Numbered from the stretch's first letter, positions 42,360 to 57,108 are shown. The stretch is 64,000 nucleotides of DNA from Fistularia commersonii (GCA_037954325.1 JBBMNZ010000009.1:8538001-8602000), one strand, 5' to 3'. Notes: generated by a model not told the origin, from the sequence alone. Made by a program: numbers and translations.

Positions 42360-45300
42360 TCTGTCATAAAGTTCTGTAGCCAATAAACAGAAGTCAAATA
42401 ACAAACAGAATCATTATACATTCATCACACTGTCATCAATGACTCATTCGGAGTTGTTTTAGTCATGATAGATAGATTGATAGATCGATAGATCAGATTG
42501 CTCAGGCAATTTAAAGCAATTATTTTTCTTCTGGGTAACTTGGGCAGACAAAATATTTAACAGTGTTGATTTAATAGATTAAATATGAATTAACCGCACT
42601 TCCCTTTAAGGTTGACATGGCTGTACTATATCTTTTGTTTCTGCTCCTGTAACTTTCAACATTCTGCTCTTTGATACATTGGAGTGTCTGGGGCAAATAT
42701 GCAGCATGGACGAAGGTGCTGTGGGGAACAACGCCACAAGATGTTTGTTTTAAAAGCCCCATAAGTGAAGCTGTCGCACAAAGGGAAACCACAAGTATAG
42801 CAAAAGAACCAGCACTTAAAGGACGTTAAAAACGCATCACAATAAGGAAAACACAACTGGCAAACATCACCAGTGGCTAGGGAATCCCTGATGATCTGGT
42901 GTTTTCCTTGGATAGGTGTGGATTCATAGGACGGACCATTGCCCTTTTGGTAACATACAGGATATATGATTCATATTTTCCTATAACGTGTTTCTTTAGT
43001 CTTGGGCCATTAATATCCCAATATGGACCCTGTCTGAGTCAGTCTAGCTATGCTCATATGAAAGTCCATATATTTAGCATTAATTAGTCATACGTGTTTA
43101 TGTATTAGGGACAGACTCCAGTACCCATGCACGATCCTGTCTGCAGGATAAGCATGATAGATAGTAATAAAATGAAAGTTTAATTATGAATTAAGAGTTA
43201 ACTTTGAGTATCTAGAAACATTTTGGCGAGGTTCAATTACAAAATCTAAAAATCATCGCTGAACCAAGGTGCTTAAATGTCATGTTTGCAGTAGATTAAT
43301 ATTTGGGTTTAAGAAAAACCCATTGAATAACTTTGGATTTTAATATTATGGTTGTGCAGAATCACCATTTTGACACAAGCAGAGTTTAAACATTAGTTAT
43401 ATGGACCATTTGGTCTTCATTGAATTTGTGCTAGTAAGGACTTTAGCTATAATTACTCAAAAGAATACTTTTAAAGTTGGTTTAAATGTAATAGCAAAAA
43501 TTAAATTCCAACTCATAAAGCATTATCCATTACAACGACTGTGTTATTTTGGTGAAACATAATATAATTCTTAGTTTAAGATGAAAGATTATTTCACAAT
43601 CATTAGAATGCCTTTCAAAAACCTCTCAACAGAAGGAAATTCTATAAATGGCATAATATCTTCAAATAAATGTTCTCTTTTACCTAATGTTTATTTTGCC
43701 TTTCTAATTCCCACACAATTTTCCTTTGATTGCATTAGCTGCTATTTTAGGGCCCTTTCTGGATTAATTAAAACTCACTTATGTCTGATGACATTAAAAA
43801 CAATCAATTACAACCGTAATAATGTTATATATAGATATAGATATATAGTAATGTTTCTAAAATATACTGATTATTTCTGATAATCTGCTCTCTGTGATAA
43901 AGAACAAAAGGCACCGTCCCCTTGCTGAAATAAGCTTTTAGGGCGTCCCAACGTGGCTATTTAAGCGGCCACGTGTTAACATTGAAATTTTGTCTTTCCA
44001 CACGGCTTGGTGAACAGCAATGTTTTTCTTCCTCCTTTGTGCTTTTCAGCTGCTCCCTCTCTCACAATATACAATTTATGCAACGCCGCAGCCGTTCGGA
44101 AAAATCACATAATTAAAAGGTGACCTTGGAACAACAATGCAGCACATCTGATATTATGGAACAAACTTGAACTCATCCTGCACAATACGTGTGTTTCTCT
44201 TTGATGCACACAAGCATTTATGTGTATTTTACAGGCCTGCTATCTTTAGCTTCTTGGGAATATCGCAAGAATGCCGAAACTGGCCGCTTCCATAAAACTC
44301 CCGCTCTATTCCTCCCACTTTGAGGTTTCTAGTTCCAACATGCTCTGACATACTCTAGTAAATATAATTTGCTTTATTTTTTGATTATTTCTACACCAAC
44401 CCATGCTCTTCAAAGAGTTTTAACTCTCTTAGTCACTCCCTTATTGAGTTCTCTGCTTTAGAGTCATGATCTCATGTGGTTATTTCAGTCTGATTCCATT
44501 TGAAGGGGAGGGGGAACCCAACCAAGCAGGACCACGATTCAGGACCAGAAAGGTTAAGAAACTACCACTGGCTAATGGCAGAGGTAAGGATGCTTAAGAA
44601 AATAAAGATCACTTTTTGACCCTCTTTACTTCCTCTTCCAATTGCGGCTCTCAATCATTTTCCCCCTCCAAAGGGCCGTCTGCATATGTTTTCATTTATG
44701 AGAGATTATTTTGAGGTACATTCTGCAGCAGGTCTGTTGCAGAGAAGTGCAGATATTTTTTATGTGTCCTTGCACCATGTGGCTTAAGAAAAAAAAACAC
44801 GATCATTATCAGTCTACATTAAGGTCCTATTAATATGTTTTATTTAGTTGGAGATATATAGAAAAATATATTTTCAAGTAGGGCAAATGAGGAAGCTGAC
44901 TAAATCTCTTTATTGATCTTCAAATACAATTTTTTTTTTTTCAGAGTGTGGATGGATTCTTTGTGATGCACTTCAGAATTATAAAATAAATCAAGCAGTT
45001 ACATTATGATATAATAATCATTATAATAATGTATAATAAGCATCTTTTAAGGCCTTGGAATCTATTAATCACTACAGTACTTTGTCCAAGGATCTCAGTA
45101 TAAAGCCCGGCCTAGCAGGCCAGGCGGTGACATTGACCTGTAAAATATGTGCTCCGCAGGGTGGACAATGCATTTTTTAGGTGAGTTTCTCTCGCGTTCT
45201 CCGAAAGCCTCCCATATCACATAGAGGAGGTCTCTTCCAGTCTTGGCACCGGAGAGGAGGGCGGTCTCGTCAGTGTTGTGAGGTGTGTGGGTTGAAGTCT

Positions 45301-48300
45301 GGGTGTCAGTCTGCTGTAACTGATTCAGTAGTAATGAACCCGCTGCTTTGGCAAAGTGCCACTGAGCACAGAGCCACCAGAAAACCATCCCCTCTGAGCT
45401 GCCTTAGAGTCCGGAAAGTGGGCCACGTTCTTATCTTTAGATGCGTTTTTGTAGAGCATTTTTCATGTTTTTTGGCGTTTTTCAGGAATGTAACTCTTTA
45501 GCCCACCACTCCCCTTCAAGTGTTGTTGTTTCTGGGGTGGGAAACTCTCACCATGTCATCACTCCCCCTCTCCTCTCACTCCTGAGCCTGCCAGGTCTTC
45601 TAACCTTCCCTTTAGCCCCAAAATCACATCCGTAATCCCATAATGCGTCTCCTTGTCTATTTTCATCTAGAACTCTCACACACATATGTCCATGACGCAA
45701 TCGTCCTCCCTCCGCTTTTCGACACAGCGGGGGCTCCCCTCCACAAAATCCATCCATCTCAGTCCCTTGTTGCTGCTATTTCTCCTCCTGTCTGCCGCCT
45801 CAACCGACACATCAGGTGATATTTCAGGGGTTTTATCAGGATGTGAGTAAAGCGGTCCCATTAGGAATATGAGCAAATATGTCTCTTCTACTATATTTGA
45901 TGAGCGATGGATCCAAGCTCACAAGACAGATTCACTTAAGCTCCTCATCAGACAAAACATCACAGTTTGCGGACCCCTTTCAGACACCCTGTGATGTAAA
46001 GAATGTGTCTGAATGCTCCGGAGGGGAAGTGTGTGCGCTGTGTGTTTACGTGGGCATACAGAGAGTCTCATACGAGTCTGCCCGCGCGGCCATCTCGTGC
46101 GTAGAGCACTCTGGGACGCTAAAGCCACATGCAGCATTTGTGAGAGATTATTGGAGCGAAAGATATCGAGTCTGTCGCTCTGGGAGGAGGTTCCTCGAAA
46201 GACTGAGCCAATGGATGGAGATGAGGCCGGTGTGTGTCTTTGTACTATAGGGCTGAAGTGTGTATGTATGTGTTTATACAAGGGGGGAGGGGCTGCAATA
46301 ATAATATTTCTGGCGTTCAGATATATGAAGGTAAAAACATACATGTTTCCATTGTGACAATAATGTGGCAGTGATCAATCCGGTGCCATGAGACTCTATA
46401 AACACACGGCTGATGAGCCAATAAATCATTAAAGTAGATGGAAATTCCATCCAGCGGCACCTTTCTGCGGAATATAAGCTGTCTGACATTTTTTATTTAT
46501 TGAAAGTCTAAACAAATCATTTTGATAATAGTCTCAATCTAATTTGCACTATTAAGGGCTAGAGACTCTTAATGGGCTATTGTTCATCAAACAAATGGAT
46601 CGTTCCAACAGCACTAATACACTGGTACTTATTTAAATATGTATATTCTAGTTATATATAATTTATGTGTATATGTGCATATATGTAAATATGTTTGTGT
46701 GTATTCATACACAAAATGGCAAGATAGATAGATAGGTACTCAGATCTATATAGATGTGGGTACTGTATGTATAGTTGATTTAAAGGAATTCAAAAATTAT
46801 TGAAAACAACATTTTTATCATCCCATTAACAGGATAATGGCTGGAAAATAATCTAATGAAGGCCCTTTTTAACTGTGATTTGAAAAGTATTTGATTGCAT
46901 CAATGCAAACATGTTTTTTTGTTTATATTTGATGAGAATTATGATATAATAATAGCTACCATACACTGCATTTCATACTGTGGTGTTGAGGCAGCTTTCT
47001 GATGCAGGGGTGGAGCTGACGATTTGTGTTCAAATCTTAGCGTGCCACTAGAAAGGGAAGCCCAAAAAAGGGAAAGACGCTCCCCCTCCCAAAAAAGAAA
47101 GAACAATGTCTGTGAATGATTTTTTTTATTTAATTTGTTTTTATTGTGTTATTTGTTTGATTGTTTTCTTTGAAAGGGAAAACATCTGAAGAGACGGAAA
47201 TCTGCTCCCAATTAATGCCTTGATCTTCATAATAATTTAAGATCCACGGGTCAAAAGGCCCGGGGCATATTTGTTTATTCAACTGAATATGAATTGTTAT
47301 TAAGGATCAATACTCAACTTGAATCTGTAATCAATTTAACTGTAACTTTGGACAAAAAAACTTCAATATTTACACAGTGTGACGATGGCAGTGAGTGGAA
47401 ATACTTGCATTCATATAGATATACATTAGTATTTATTTTAATACCTACAAGCCTGCTAGTCAAGAAAATCCATAGTCATACTTTTTCAATAAAAAAGTGG
47501 CTCAGCAGTCATTTGTTACTCCAGCTGGGAGACTGAAAAAGCAACACTGGCAAGGCCGAGGGAAAAGTACATGAATAACACAGCTAAACACACAAAAGCA
47601 GCCTTTGTCTCTGACGCACAAACACGGCCCGATCAAGACGTCGCGCGCAGCGCAGGCTCACAACCTCTGAAATGTCTCTCGTTTTATAAAAACAATGCAA
47701 AAAAAAAAAAAAAAAAAAAGAGAAGAAGAAGGGAAACCCAGAGTCCAAAAGATTTTGGGGGAGGGGTATGAGGTGGATGGGCGGTGCTGCATGAGTGAAG
47801 GTAAGTCTGATTCCAAGGGTCCCTGCTTTGGAAGTTTGCGTGAGGCAGCTTAACGGAACGTCGGATTGTTTTTCCGCTCCACTGCTTTTTGGACTGAACC
47901 ATAAACTAAAGACGACATCCTCTCATTAGTCTGCCCTCTGTAGCAAAGCCAGGCCATTTAGTGTACCCAAAATCCCATTGTTTAATTGTGCAGGTCGAGT
48001 CAAAGGTCAACCAAAATATTGATGAACTTTTTTAAGGAAGGAGCGGAGGGGGGGAGCTGGGGAGTGGGGGGGGGCAGAGAGGCTCGAAGCGGCAGGGGGA
48101 GGCAGGCAAGGGCAGAGGTGCGAGGGCCACAAACACAGCTGTAGCGGAGCTTCCAGAGAACAATGGGAAAACAGGTTTTTAACGCGACGAATCTCCGACG
48201 CAGGTGTGGGAACGGCAAGGAGGAGGAGAAGGAGGGGGAGGAGGCGCAGAGGACGCCCTAAATGCCAGATCAAACAGCTCATTTCAGTCAGGTTGCAGCA

Positions 48301-48690
48301 GGGAATTCCACTGGAAGCGAGAGGACAGAGAGCCTCACTCCTGCTGCCAGAAAACAATAAAAGTTCGTGAGAGCGAAGCAAGCCGAGTCATACCAGCAGT
48401 GGGGCTCGTAACCTGAATGAGATGGTGTGCAATAGCTAAGTGTTATGGATTACACTGTTTGTTTAAATCCATGTTAGGTGGATTATGCTCCTTCACTAAA
48501 GAGGTCCAGGCGGGGTCAAAGGCCAGTGAGGCAAAGGCTGCTAAGAAGGTCCTCAAAACATAGCTTTCTCTCTGTCCTGAGGGAATTCCTGCAGACAACA
48601 AACTTTGTACTCGTGACACAAGTGTTTAGGGATCTGTGTGAAGGTAGCACAACACACACACCTGAGCAGATTGGAAATCCACTGGCAGTC
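42360..48690. other. gene-free region between two long TG arrays
   Basis: No gene is seen. A mixed-composition stretch with SOX-like and nuclear-receptor-like sites lies at 44000-44300, and another complex stretch at 44450-44760. Moderate CpG content occurs at 45960-46240. A poly(A) run lies at 47699-47719, with a G-rich stretch at 48040-48250. Confidence 0.4.
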
Positions 48691-48696
48691 CGAGTC

Positions 48697-48827
<131 letters not shown>

Positions 48828-49212
48828 AGGAGAAAATCCCTGATGAAAAATTGTGACGAAGGACAAAAAATAGAGGCACAACCCATATATAAAAATAGTG
48901 GCTGTGTGTGTTTTGTCCCCTCTCAGTCTACAGGGAGAAATTTTATTAATGTGTTTTTTGCACAAGAGAGAATGCCCTTCTTCCCCGTTATTGACACAAT
49001 TTAAATCTTCCTCAAAGCTTTGTGGCCTGTTCCTCCTCAAGACTTGCTGCATCATCTTGATTTTTTGAGACAAGAGATAAGGCTGCATGGGTCAGCGAAT
49101 AAATGTCGCTCCCTCCAGACTATCAAAAGTTTTCATGCATTTTTGGCCAGAGCGAAAAAAAAAAAAAAAATTGCTCCCTTACGAGTGGCAGTAAAAATAA
49201 ATGTCAACCATT

Positions 49213-49244
49213 TTATATATATATAGATATATATCTATATCATA

Positions 49245-49327
<83 letters not shown>
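49213..49327. repeat. compound (AT)n-(TG)n microsatellite
   Basis: AT-rich repeats with GATAT/CTATAT interruptions (49213-49274) pass directly into about 53 bp of TG (49275-49327). Confidence 0.95.
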
Positions 49328-49330
<3 letters not shown>

Positions 49331-49669
49331 TATAATTATAATGATAATTATTATAGAATCGTTGATAATAATTACGATTAACATAGTTTGTTAGATTACT
49401 AATAGTAATGATAATGTTGCTATTGTGATCATCATGCCAATAACAATCCGATAAATGGTGAGTGTATTTTATATGATTATTTTGATTTTAATTATAGTTT
49501 TAAGGTAAAATTTCAGGGTTTTAACATGAATACTTCTAAGTAACTTATATCCACAACTGGCAATAAATTATTTAAAATTATAATTTTTTTTTCTAAACTT
49601 CAGAAAGTGACATATACCTCTTTATTCTTTTTGTTTTTATCGTTTTATACTTTCTGTGCATCACTGCGT

Positions 49670-50420
49670 GTCTCTGCCCCCGCAGTGCGCTCACGTCGTC
49701 CCTCCCCGGAGAGGAGACGGACTTTTATTTGCACCAAACCAAAACAAAGCGGTCACTTTGGCGCCCGAGGCGCGTCCCTTGTGCCGTTGAGCAGCGCGGA
49801 GAGCCATTTCCGGCCCCCAAAACCAAACTCCTCTCATCGCAGCGGTGCAGTGCGACTCCTCGGGGCTGGATCTCTGCGGTTCACCGGCGTCTGTGTTTAT
49901 TCCTCTGCGGGGGGAAATTGGTTTAGTCGAGTAGTAATTGTTGAGATGACACCAGAATATTCCCGCGGACGCGCACGGCAGCGCGGCCCTTGTAGTCCTA
50001 ATGGGCGCTCATTATGGTTTCCAGATAACTTTATGTAGCCATTAAAGTTGACTAAACACAGAAGCCAACATCCCCCCCTAAAAAAAAGGCGCCTTATCTG
50101 TGCCGGCCGAGAGGCCCGCAGCCACCGGCTGGATGCTTTCACCGATACCGATCTTGGGAACGGCTCCGGTGAGCGCGCCCCCGCGGGGTCGGTGGCGCGG
50201 CTGGGGGAGGAGGTGAATGGCATTTCCTCGCACGGCCGCGCGCCGAGCAAATAAACTCCCCTCGGAATTTGTGTGAAACAAAAGGTCACTTTACGAGTTG
50301 TTTTAACCTCTAATACCCAGAGCTGGAGACTGCGCGCAGTTCCTGAAAACGGACGCAGGGAAAGAAAAAAAAACGCTCGCTACACATCGCCGCTCAGAAC
50401 GCGCTGCTTTCTGTCACCGG
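49670..50420. promoter_or_regulatory. isolated CpG island
   Basis: The GC content and CpG count rise sharply from AT-rich flanks: CGCAGTGCGCTCACGTCGTC, GGCGCCCGAGGCGCG, CCGCGGACGCGCACGG and CGCACGGCCGCGCGCCGAGC. The centre holds CCTAATGGGCGCTCATTATG and AACTTTATGTAGCCATTAAA, which look like homeodomain-type sites. A CCCCCGCAG acceptor-like site (about 49684) and a CCG|GTGAGC donor-like site (about 50167) are present on the + strand. The 143-codon open frame across the island matches no protein I know. It is a plausible promoter of an undetected transcript or a CpG-rich developmental enhancer. Confidence 0.55.
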
Positions 50421-52482
50421 TTACCTTGACAACAGCCGCCAAACTTTAAAAGTCATCCACTTCCATGGTAAAAAAAAAAAAAAAAATCAACACCCTAGTC
50501 TAATTTTCTTGCACATAAACTCTCCTTAGGAGTGATTTCCTAACTTTCATGAAGTCGTCAAGTACAAAAGTACTCTTACAAATACTGCAATTGCATTCCA
50601 GAGATACAATGATATACACAACGCAATAATATTTAAATCCCCCAAACTCCAAACTGTAACTCTCCATATTTAAAAAGTGTGATAAAATAATAATAGTTTC
50701 CTGTCAGACTTGAGCCATATGTCAGTTCTCCAACTGATGCTTCAAGTTTACATCCCTGGAGTCCATCCATGTTTGTGATGTCACAAACCCCGAGATCCTA
50801 AAATCAGACGCTTTGAGCGATCGCAGAAAACATTGGATGACGTTCAAACTGTGTAATAAATGAGTAATAACACAATAAAATTAATGGTGGAGAAAGGAGA
50901 AAAAAAAAGCAAAATCACGTCCAAAATAATAATGCAAGAACAACATATTCCCGAGGAGAATTCGAGAAGATCCCACAGGTTAAGTTCCTGCTGTCATATT
51001 ATTGAGGCGTTTCCTCCAGCCCTCTCGGCCCAGGCAGGGAGGCGGGTTCGGTTCATCCGAGGTAAAAAAAAAAAGAAAACCCTGCCCGGATTAGAACCTC
51101 AGCCGTTTTCTGGTGAGCCGAGCCAACGGGAGGTTACTTTTGTTGTGGAGAAAACTCTCTTAAAATGTTATTTCACCCACCGCCCGACCCCACCCACACC
51201 CACCCCTTAAGTAAATCTGAATTTTGTTTTGGCAGGGCGTAGATGGGGGGAAACAGTGACATCAACTAAAAGGTCTGACTTTTCAATTTATTTAATTTAA
51301 TTTTTTTTGGTCACCGTGTGTTATTTGCACCACCGAGTTTCACATATTAATTGTTATTACATGTCATATTATTTTAGAAATATATAGTAAACGACCGTGA
51401 GGATGTTCGTTAAGTTCACGTTACTACTAATCATTTCCCCTTTTTTTCACAAAGCAAACACATTAGTACCAGTTGTATTTTGTTTTATTGATTTCTTTTT
51501 GACGCAGGTTTTCCTGTCACTTTGGATGCGCGATAAACGTTGAGTTAAATTTCCGAGTATCCTAAACATACATGAAGCTGTCATTACAACTTTATAGTTG
51601 TTAAAAATCCTCGACTAGTTTATTGACATTTTTTGTGGGGGGGAAAAAAAGTTTCTTTACTTTTTCTGATGTATTCATTTATTTACAAGACGGAAAAAGA
51701 AAAAGTCGTGCCGTGTTTTTGTTCCTGACAGACACTGTTGCTTCCTCCTCCTGCCGGGACTGAAGGTGCATTTTCCAGATAATCCTCGGTGTGTAATCCG
51801 GCGGTTTAGGCCGGTGTGTGTTAATAATTGATCGGCCGCAGCTGCCTTGAGCTCCACGCTGCTGCTGCTCCTTGTTTGTTTGCATCTCTTATTATTCGTG
51901 CATCAGGAAAAAAAAGAGAAGAGACAAAACAATCTTACACTCCAATTGGAGTTTTTTGGTAAAGTGAATAAAACATACAGTAACCGCCTCCCTGTCCACC
52001 TCCTCCTCCTTCTCCTCCTCTTCCAGGAGTGGCCGGCCACTTCCACTCTCCTCCCCGCGTGGTTTCACCACGGCGAGTGAAATATTCATGGCAGTCAAGC
52101 AGATGAAAAAATCTTTTTAAAAATGGATGTTTTGTTTTCCCATGAACGGGACTAAATATGTTTGGGGTGGGATGAAAGACTCAGGAGTGTGTTTCCAATT
52201 TCTCCAACCCCTCGCCACCTCACACATCCACGGTTTCTACACATAAACGCGTCCGCGTGTTACTGTGTTTGGCTCTGACGCCTGCGCTTATTATCACTAT
52301 CATTATCAGTATCGTTATCATATTATTAATTTTACGCAATACAAGCGCAGTATCCGAGCAGGCGAAGAACTGCAATTTATAATTTTATTACCTTTCATGC
52401 AGGCAGGCGTCGCCAGGGTGGGCGTCAGATTTTGAAAAAGCTTATTAATTAAGGGCTTGATGAAAGATGGAGACGGGAAGAC

Positions 52483-52532
<50 letters not shown>

Positions 52533-55500
52533 AATGGAGCAGGCCAATCATACTTGGGTGAGGTGGGGGTGAGTCTGCAGTTATGACAAGTAAAGCTATA
52601 TAATTGAGGCAGTTGTGCATCAGAATGTAGATTATTAAATCTGCTCCCCGAAAGGACTTCTCTCTGTGTTTCCTCTTTTTCACATGTTTTCTCTTTTCTC
52701 TGTAGGAAATAGAAATTGTATTATATAATGTCACAGGAAGTTATTAACATTGAACACATAAAATATAACAATTAATACATTTGGGGGGAAAAAAGTTAAT
52801 TCAGGTAAACAGGGACAGATGGAAGGGGATCCACCCAGGTAATTAATCATAGATAATGATTTGATATCAGATTATTATAAACACAGTCTGAAGGACTGGT
52901 TATGTTACAGCTTTTTTTTTTTCCTCTGTTGTTATCGCTCCTCGGTGAGCTGCGGGTTGGATTTGGCAAGGAGGCCGCGGATATGGGCCACAACTCCCCT
53001 CCCGGGCATGAGGAAGGGGGCCGGGATGCAGCAGTGAGGACCCCTCCACACCCACCCACAACCTAACCCTCTCCTCCCTCCTCCTGAGTAGGAAAAGTTA
53101 TTGCATTTAGGCCACCTTAAAAGTTAAGGCTAAAAAAAGTCAGTTATATATCAGACACATCATTTCCTATGAGCTGTTTGCAGGATTGGAGGGTTTTATT
53201 TTGGAAGACCTGAAAAAGTGTCCCATTTCTGTGAGCTCGTTGTATAATTTAAGTATTTAGTCACTCTCACAAAGCTATCTGTTCCTCAGCTGGTTATGTT
53301 ACTTAAAAGTCCATCGTGGCACCCACATCTGACGGGCACTGGCACATAATAACAATGTAGTATCATCATTTTGAATATCACAGGGGAAACACTTCCTTTG
53401 TAAACTTTATGAAAGTCATAAAACAAACTAAATGGCTAAAAGTTGGTGGGACAAAAAAAAAAGGCATTTAAACATATTTGAATAGGACCAGATGGAATGC
53501 AGATGGGCATATTTACATATTTATCAATAATAAAAGTATTTTTATATATTTATTTATATACCATAAAAATCCATAAAAGAAAATGAAAAAACATTTCAAA
53601 AAAAGTATATTTTGTTCTTCAAAAAACACAAAGTAATGTATCAATAATTGACAAATATGAACAATGCAAGTTACAAGTCACATCACCAGGTCTCAGTAAA
53701 CTGGGCCTAGGACAGAAACATGTCCCTTAACTGCGTGCAGACCGATGTAATATGATTACAGTAATCTGTTACTCTGTACTACTTTACCCCAGTGCTATTA
53801 GTGCAAGTGTCACTTTTCTTTGCAACAATTAAAAAAAAGTTCACTTTAAAGAGTCGTAGCTTGATTCCAGGATTTATGACCCCACAAATATTTTCACATG
53901 TTCTATATTTCACACCTATATATTCACTCAAACAAATACGGAGAACCTCTCACTGAAATCACTTGTATTCCATTAAATACCTATAGTCGTTTTTGGGGAG
54001 CCTTAGATAAATATATCTTCGTAAATTAATAAATGCGAGGAGGGGAGCATTGTTATCACGATAATGTGGAAACCTGTGTGATTTTAATAACAGATGGATC
54101 GGTGCTTATCTCGGGAAAATCACATTTTGGCGTATAGTAATCCACCCACATTTCTTATCGCAAACCGTTATTAATGGAAGACTGATCTAATCCTCTGCGC
54201 TGCATTTGATTCCCTGTCAGAACAATATGCTTTTACACGTCTTACACCTACCGCCATTTCCTTATATGTTGTTCCAAGTTACGAAAAGTGGATTTATATG
54301 GGAGAGAGAACATTATTCCATGGTGAACAAGATAGATTTTCTTTAAAACCGATTTTAATTAATCATATTAATGATAATTCATGGGAAAAGCCGATGATCA
54401 GACTAAAATGTTTTAATTAAATTTTCCGTGCATCAGATGAAAGGGATTGGGGGGGGCGCTGGATGGTGGGAGGGGTGCTTTAACCTTCTAAATGAGGTTG
54501 GAAACATGATGTCAGACTTCTCCACATCTAAATTAACCTCCAGCTGTGCGCATTGATTTGTAAATCGCTGCCACGTAAACCTCCAGTGACTCCTCGAGCT
54601 ATTCAGTTCAACAAGCGCCGGAGCTCACCTGCTACTGCTCTGACTGTTGCCAGCTGCCAATTAACACCTATGGTATGTTAATCAGGCCGCAGAGTCTCCC
54701 ACTTCAGGAGACTTTGCAGACCCTCCACCACAAGTGCCTTTATTTTCACAAGAGCTCACGAGCAATCTGCATATGCATCTTGCGTGGTGAGTAAAGAGGA
54801 AGCCCGAGTGTGGTTCAAAAGCGTGGAGTAAAGCTGCAACATACTATCTGGTAGAGGGAAAATACTGGGTATCATCTGATTTGGCTGCTTTTTCAGTGGA
54901 AGTATGGAAAAAATCTGGAATGCATATGCTTTTTCGACGTCTTACAAATGTGTTCGGGTCGTGGACCTATGTGCATTAAGTTTATAGGTCAAAAGATTCA
55001 ACCCTCCAGGTGTGTATACTATGAGGATTCCTTCATATGGCTTGTTTTTAGCAATAAAATGAGACAAAAGGTCAAAGTTCACAGCTTCCGTGTCCAAGTA
55101 AGGCTGAATGGGCGCAGGTTGAGATCGGTGTGCGGCGCGATAGAAAATCAAAGGAATGGGTTTATCCTCTGTTATTAACAAGGGGATTTATACAATACAC
55201 ACATACTGTTCAGATTGTGCTGCTGCCTCACACACCAGCTCACACAGATGAGTAAGACAAACAAACCTCGCAACAAATCAACAAACGGCTGGCTCTTCTC
55301 ACGCAAAACTTACGTGGTTCAGAAATCTGGAATCAGTCAGCTCTGATGCAGGACCTGCTCGAGCAGCCCCTCCAGTCCAGAGGCCAAGGACTGTTTTCAG
55401 AGAATCAGACAAATGCACAATATGGCATCATTATGGCCACCGGGATTCTGGAGGTGAAGTGGGTGATTGGGGGTGATGTTCGTGCGTGTGTGTGTGAGGG

Positions 55501-55690
55501 GGAGTGTTCGTGAAACGTTACCAAAAAAAGAAGAAAACCGCCTAAAAGGCTCGAGAAACACAATGACACATCAAAAGGAAAACCTGAAAAACCTGGTACA
55601 ATAAGACTCATGAATAAGCTCAGATCCCGAAAGGAACAATGTCCGTTTAAGTGTGTGTTAGAGAGAAAGAGAGCGAGGGCGTGGTTGCGA
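50421..55690. other. gene-free region right of the CpG island
   Basis: No exon is recognised. GC-richer stretches lie at 51000-51200 and 51720-52080. Two complex blocks at 53930-54260 and 54530-54800 contain several TAATTA/TTAAT-type and ATGCATAT-type sites and no simple repeats, which fits conserved regulatory DNA. The evidence is texture only. Confidence 0.4.
52483..52532. repeat. (ATTG)n tetranucleotide tract
   Basis: About 12 uninterrupted units of ATTG. Confidence 0.95.
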
Positions 55691-55693
55691 GTA

Positions 55694-55696
<3 letters not shown>

Positions 55697-55783
<87 letters not shown>
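55697..55783. repeat. (GT)n microsatellite
   Basis: About 87 bp of GT; more diverged TG-rich sequence continues to about 55930. Confidence 0.97.
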
Positions 55784-55784
<1 letters not shown>

Positions 55785-57017
55785 CTGCATGGGTGTGTGT
55801 CTGAAGCTGTCCATCAGTTTCTGTTTTAAAAGGCCACAATTCCCTGTAGTGGGGTGGTTGTGTTTATGCGTGTGTCTGAGTCTGTACGGCGACGTGTGTG
55901 TCTGTGTGTGTGTATGTGTGTGTGTGGCTGCGGGTGCGTGCACAATCCAAATGTCAGTCACTGAGTTACTCTGAAATCATTGACACAGCAGGAGGATGTC
56001 CATTTACCGCATTGATGATTTCATGGCTTCACATAATAACAGTTAGCTCTGTCTGGTGGCGCTTAAGAGAGGAAACATATTTCTTTCTCATTTATTCCCC
56101 CTAAAAACCCTTTGTCAGAACACGGAACTTCCCGAAGCACAAACATGCGCTTTGGTTTTTCAAAGTGGGTGATGTGTTAAAAGTGCGCGATCCAAAGCTG
56201 ACAATGTGACTCTAAGTTTAAAGCACACTCGGTCAAAGTAACTGTCAAACAATCTTTTCAACTTCTAGCATTTGACACTTAACAAACTGTTTACATCAAC
56301 GAAACACATTCCAGCAATTAGAAGGGCCCGCGTCTCGGCGCAGGCCTCGGCCAAAATTACGTGTCTTGGTTTGAATGAAAACTTCCAGAGACAAGAGTCG
56401 CTGCATGTTTAGTGAGGCCGGAGTGTATGTTTGAGTGTTATAAAGTAGACCAGCAATAGTGTTTTCATACTTGCAGCAGAACAGTGAGCTAGAAAGCTGG
56501 GACTGCACTTCATGACGCAAAGTAAAATATGATGAATCAGCGTGTTTGAATGACAATATAGGATACAGCATAGCAGCTATCTTTGGTAAAAATAAAGAGA
56601 GGGATTATTATGAGATCGGCTGATCTAAGTTGGTCACAAGGCTTCACCTGCAGCCGGAGGACGTACAACTGCTACATTTATAAGCGGATGAAACAAGGAT
56701 TTGGCCGAAACACCTCAACAAGGCTGACATTTTCCCAAAAGTGAAAAATAGCGTTTGCATAATGGAGGGTGAGTCACACGGCAGAATATAATGCAACTGA
56801 AATTTCAAATATTTGGGAAATATAATCAGTAAAAAACTTCCTGTTTTTGATATTCCATTCATTCAGCCAACTTCACAGCATGAGGTAGATCAATAAAGAA
56901 ATGTCAACATTGTTGATGATGACATTTTCTCTGGAAACTTAATGTGACGGTAATATGAAAATTGAAAACTGATGGAAACTCATTTTTTTATCCACCTTCG
57001 CACACCGGTCATAGTGT

Positions 57018-57019
<2 letters not shown>

Positions 57020-57107
<88 letters not shown>
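57020..57107. repeat. (CA)n microsatellite
   Basis: About 88 bp of uninterrupted CA. Confidence 0.97.

Positions 57108-57108
<1 letters not shown>

Noticed and set aside
49607..50038. 143-codon frame across the CpG island as a new protein
   Set aside because: Composition is explained by GC-rich DNA, there are no domains, and it starts within AT-rich noncoding sequence without a plausible context.
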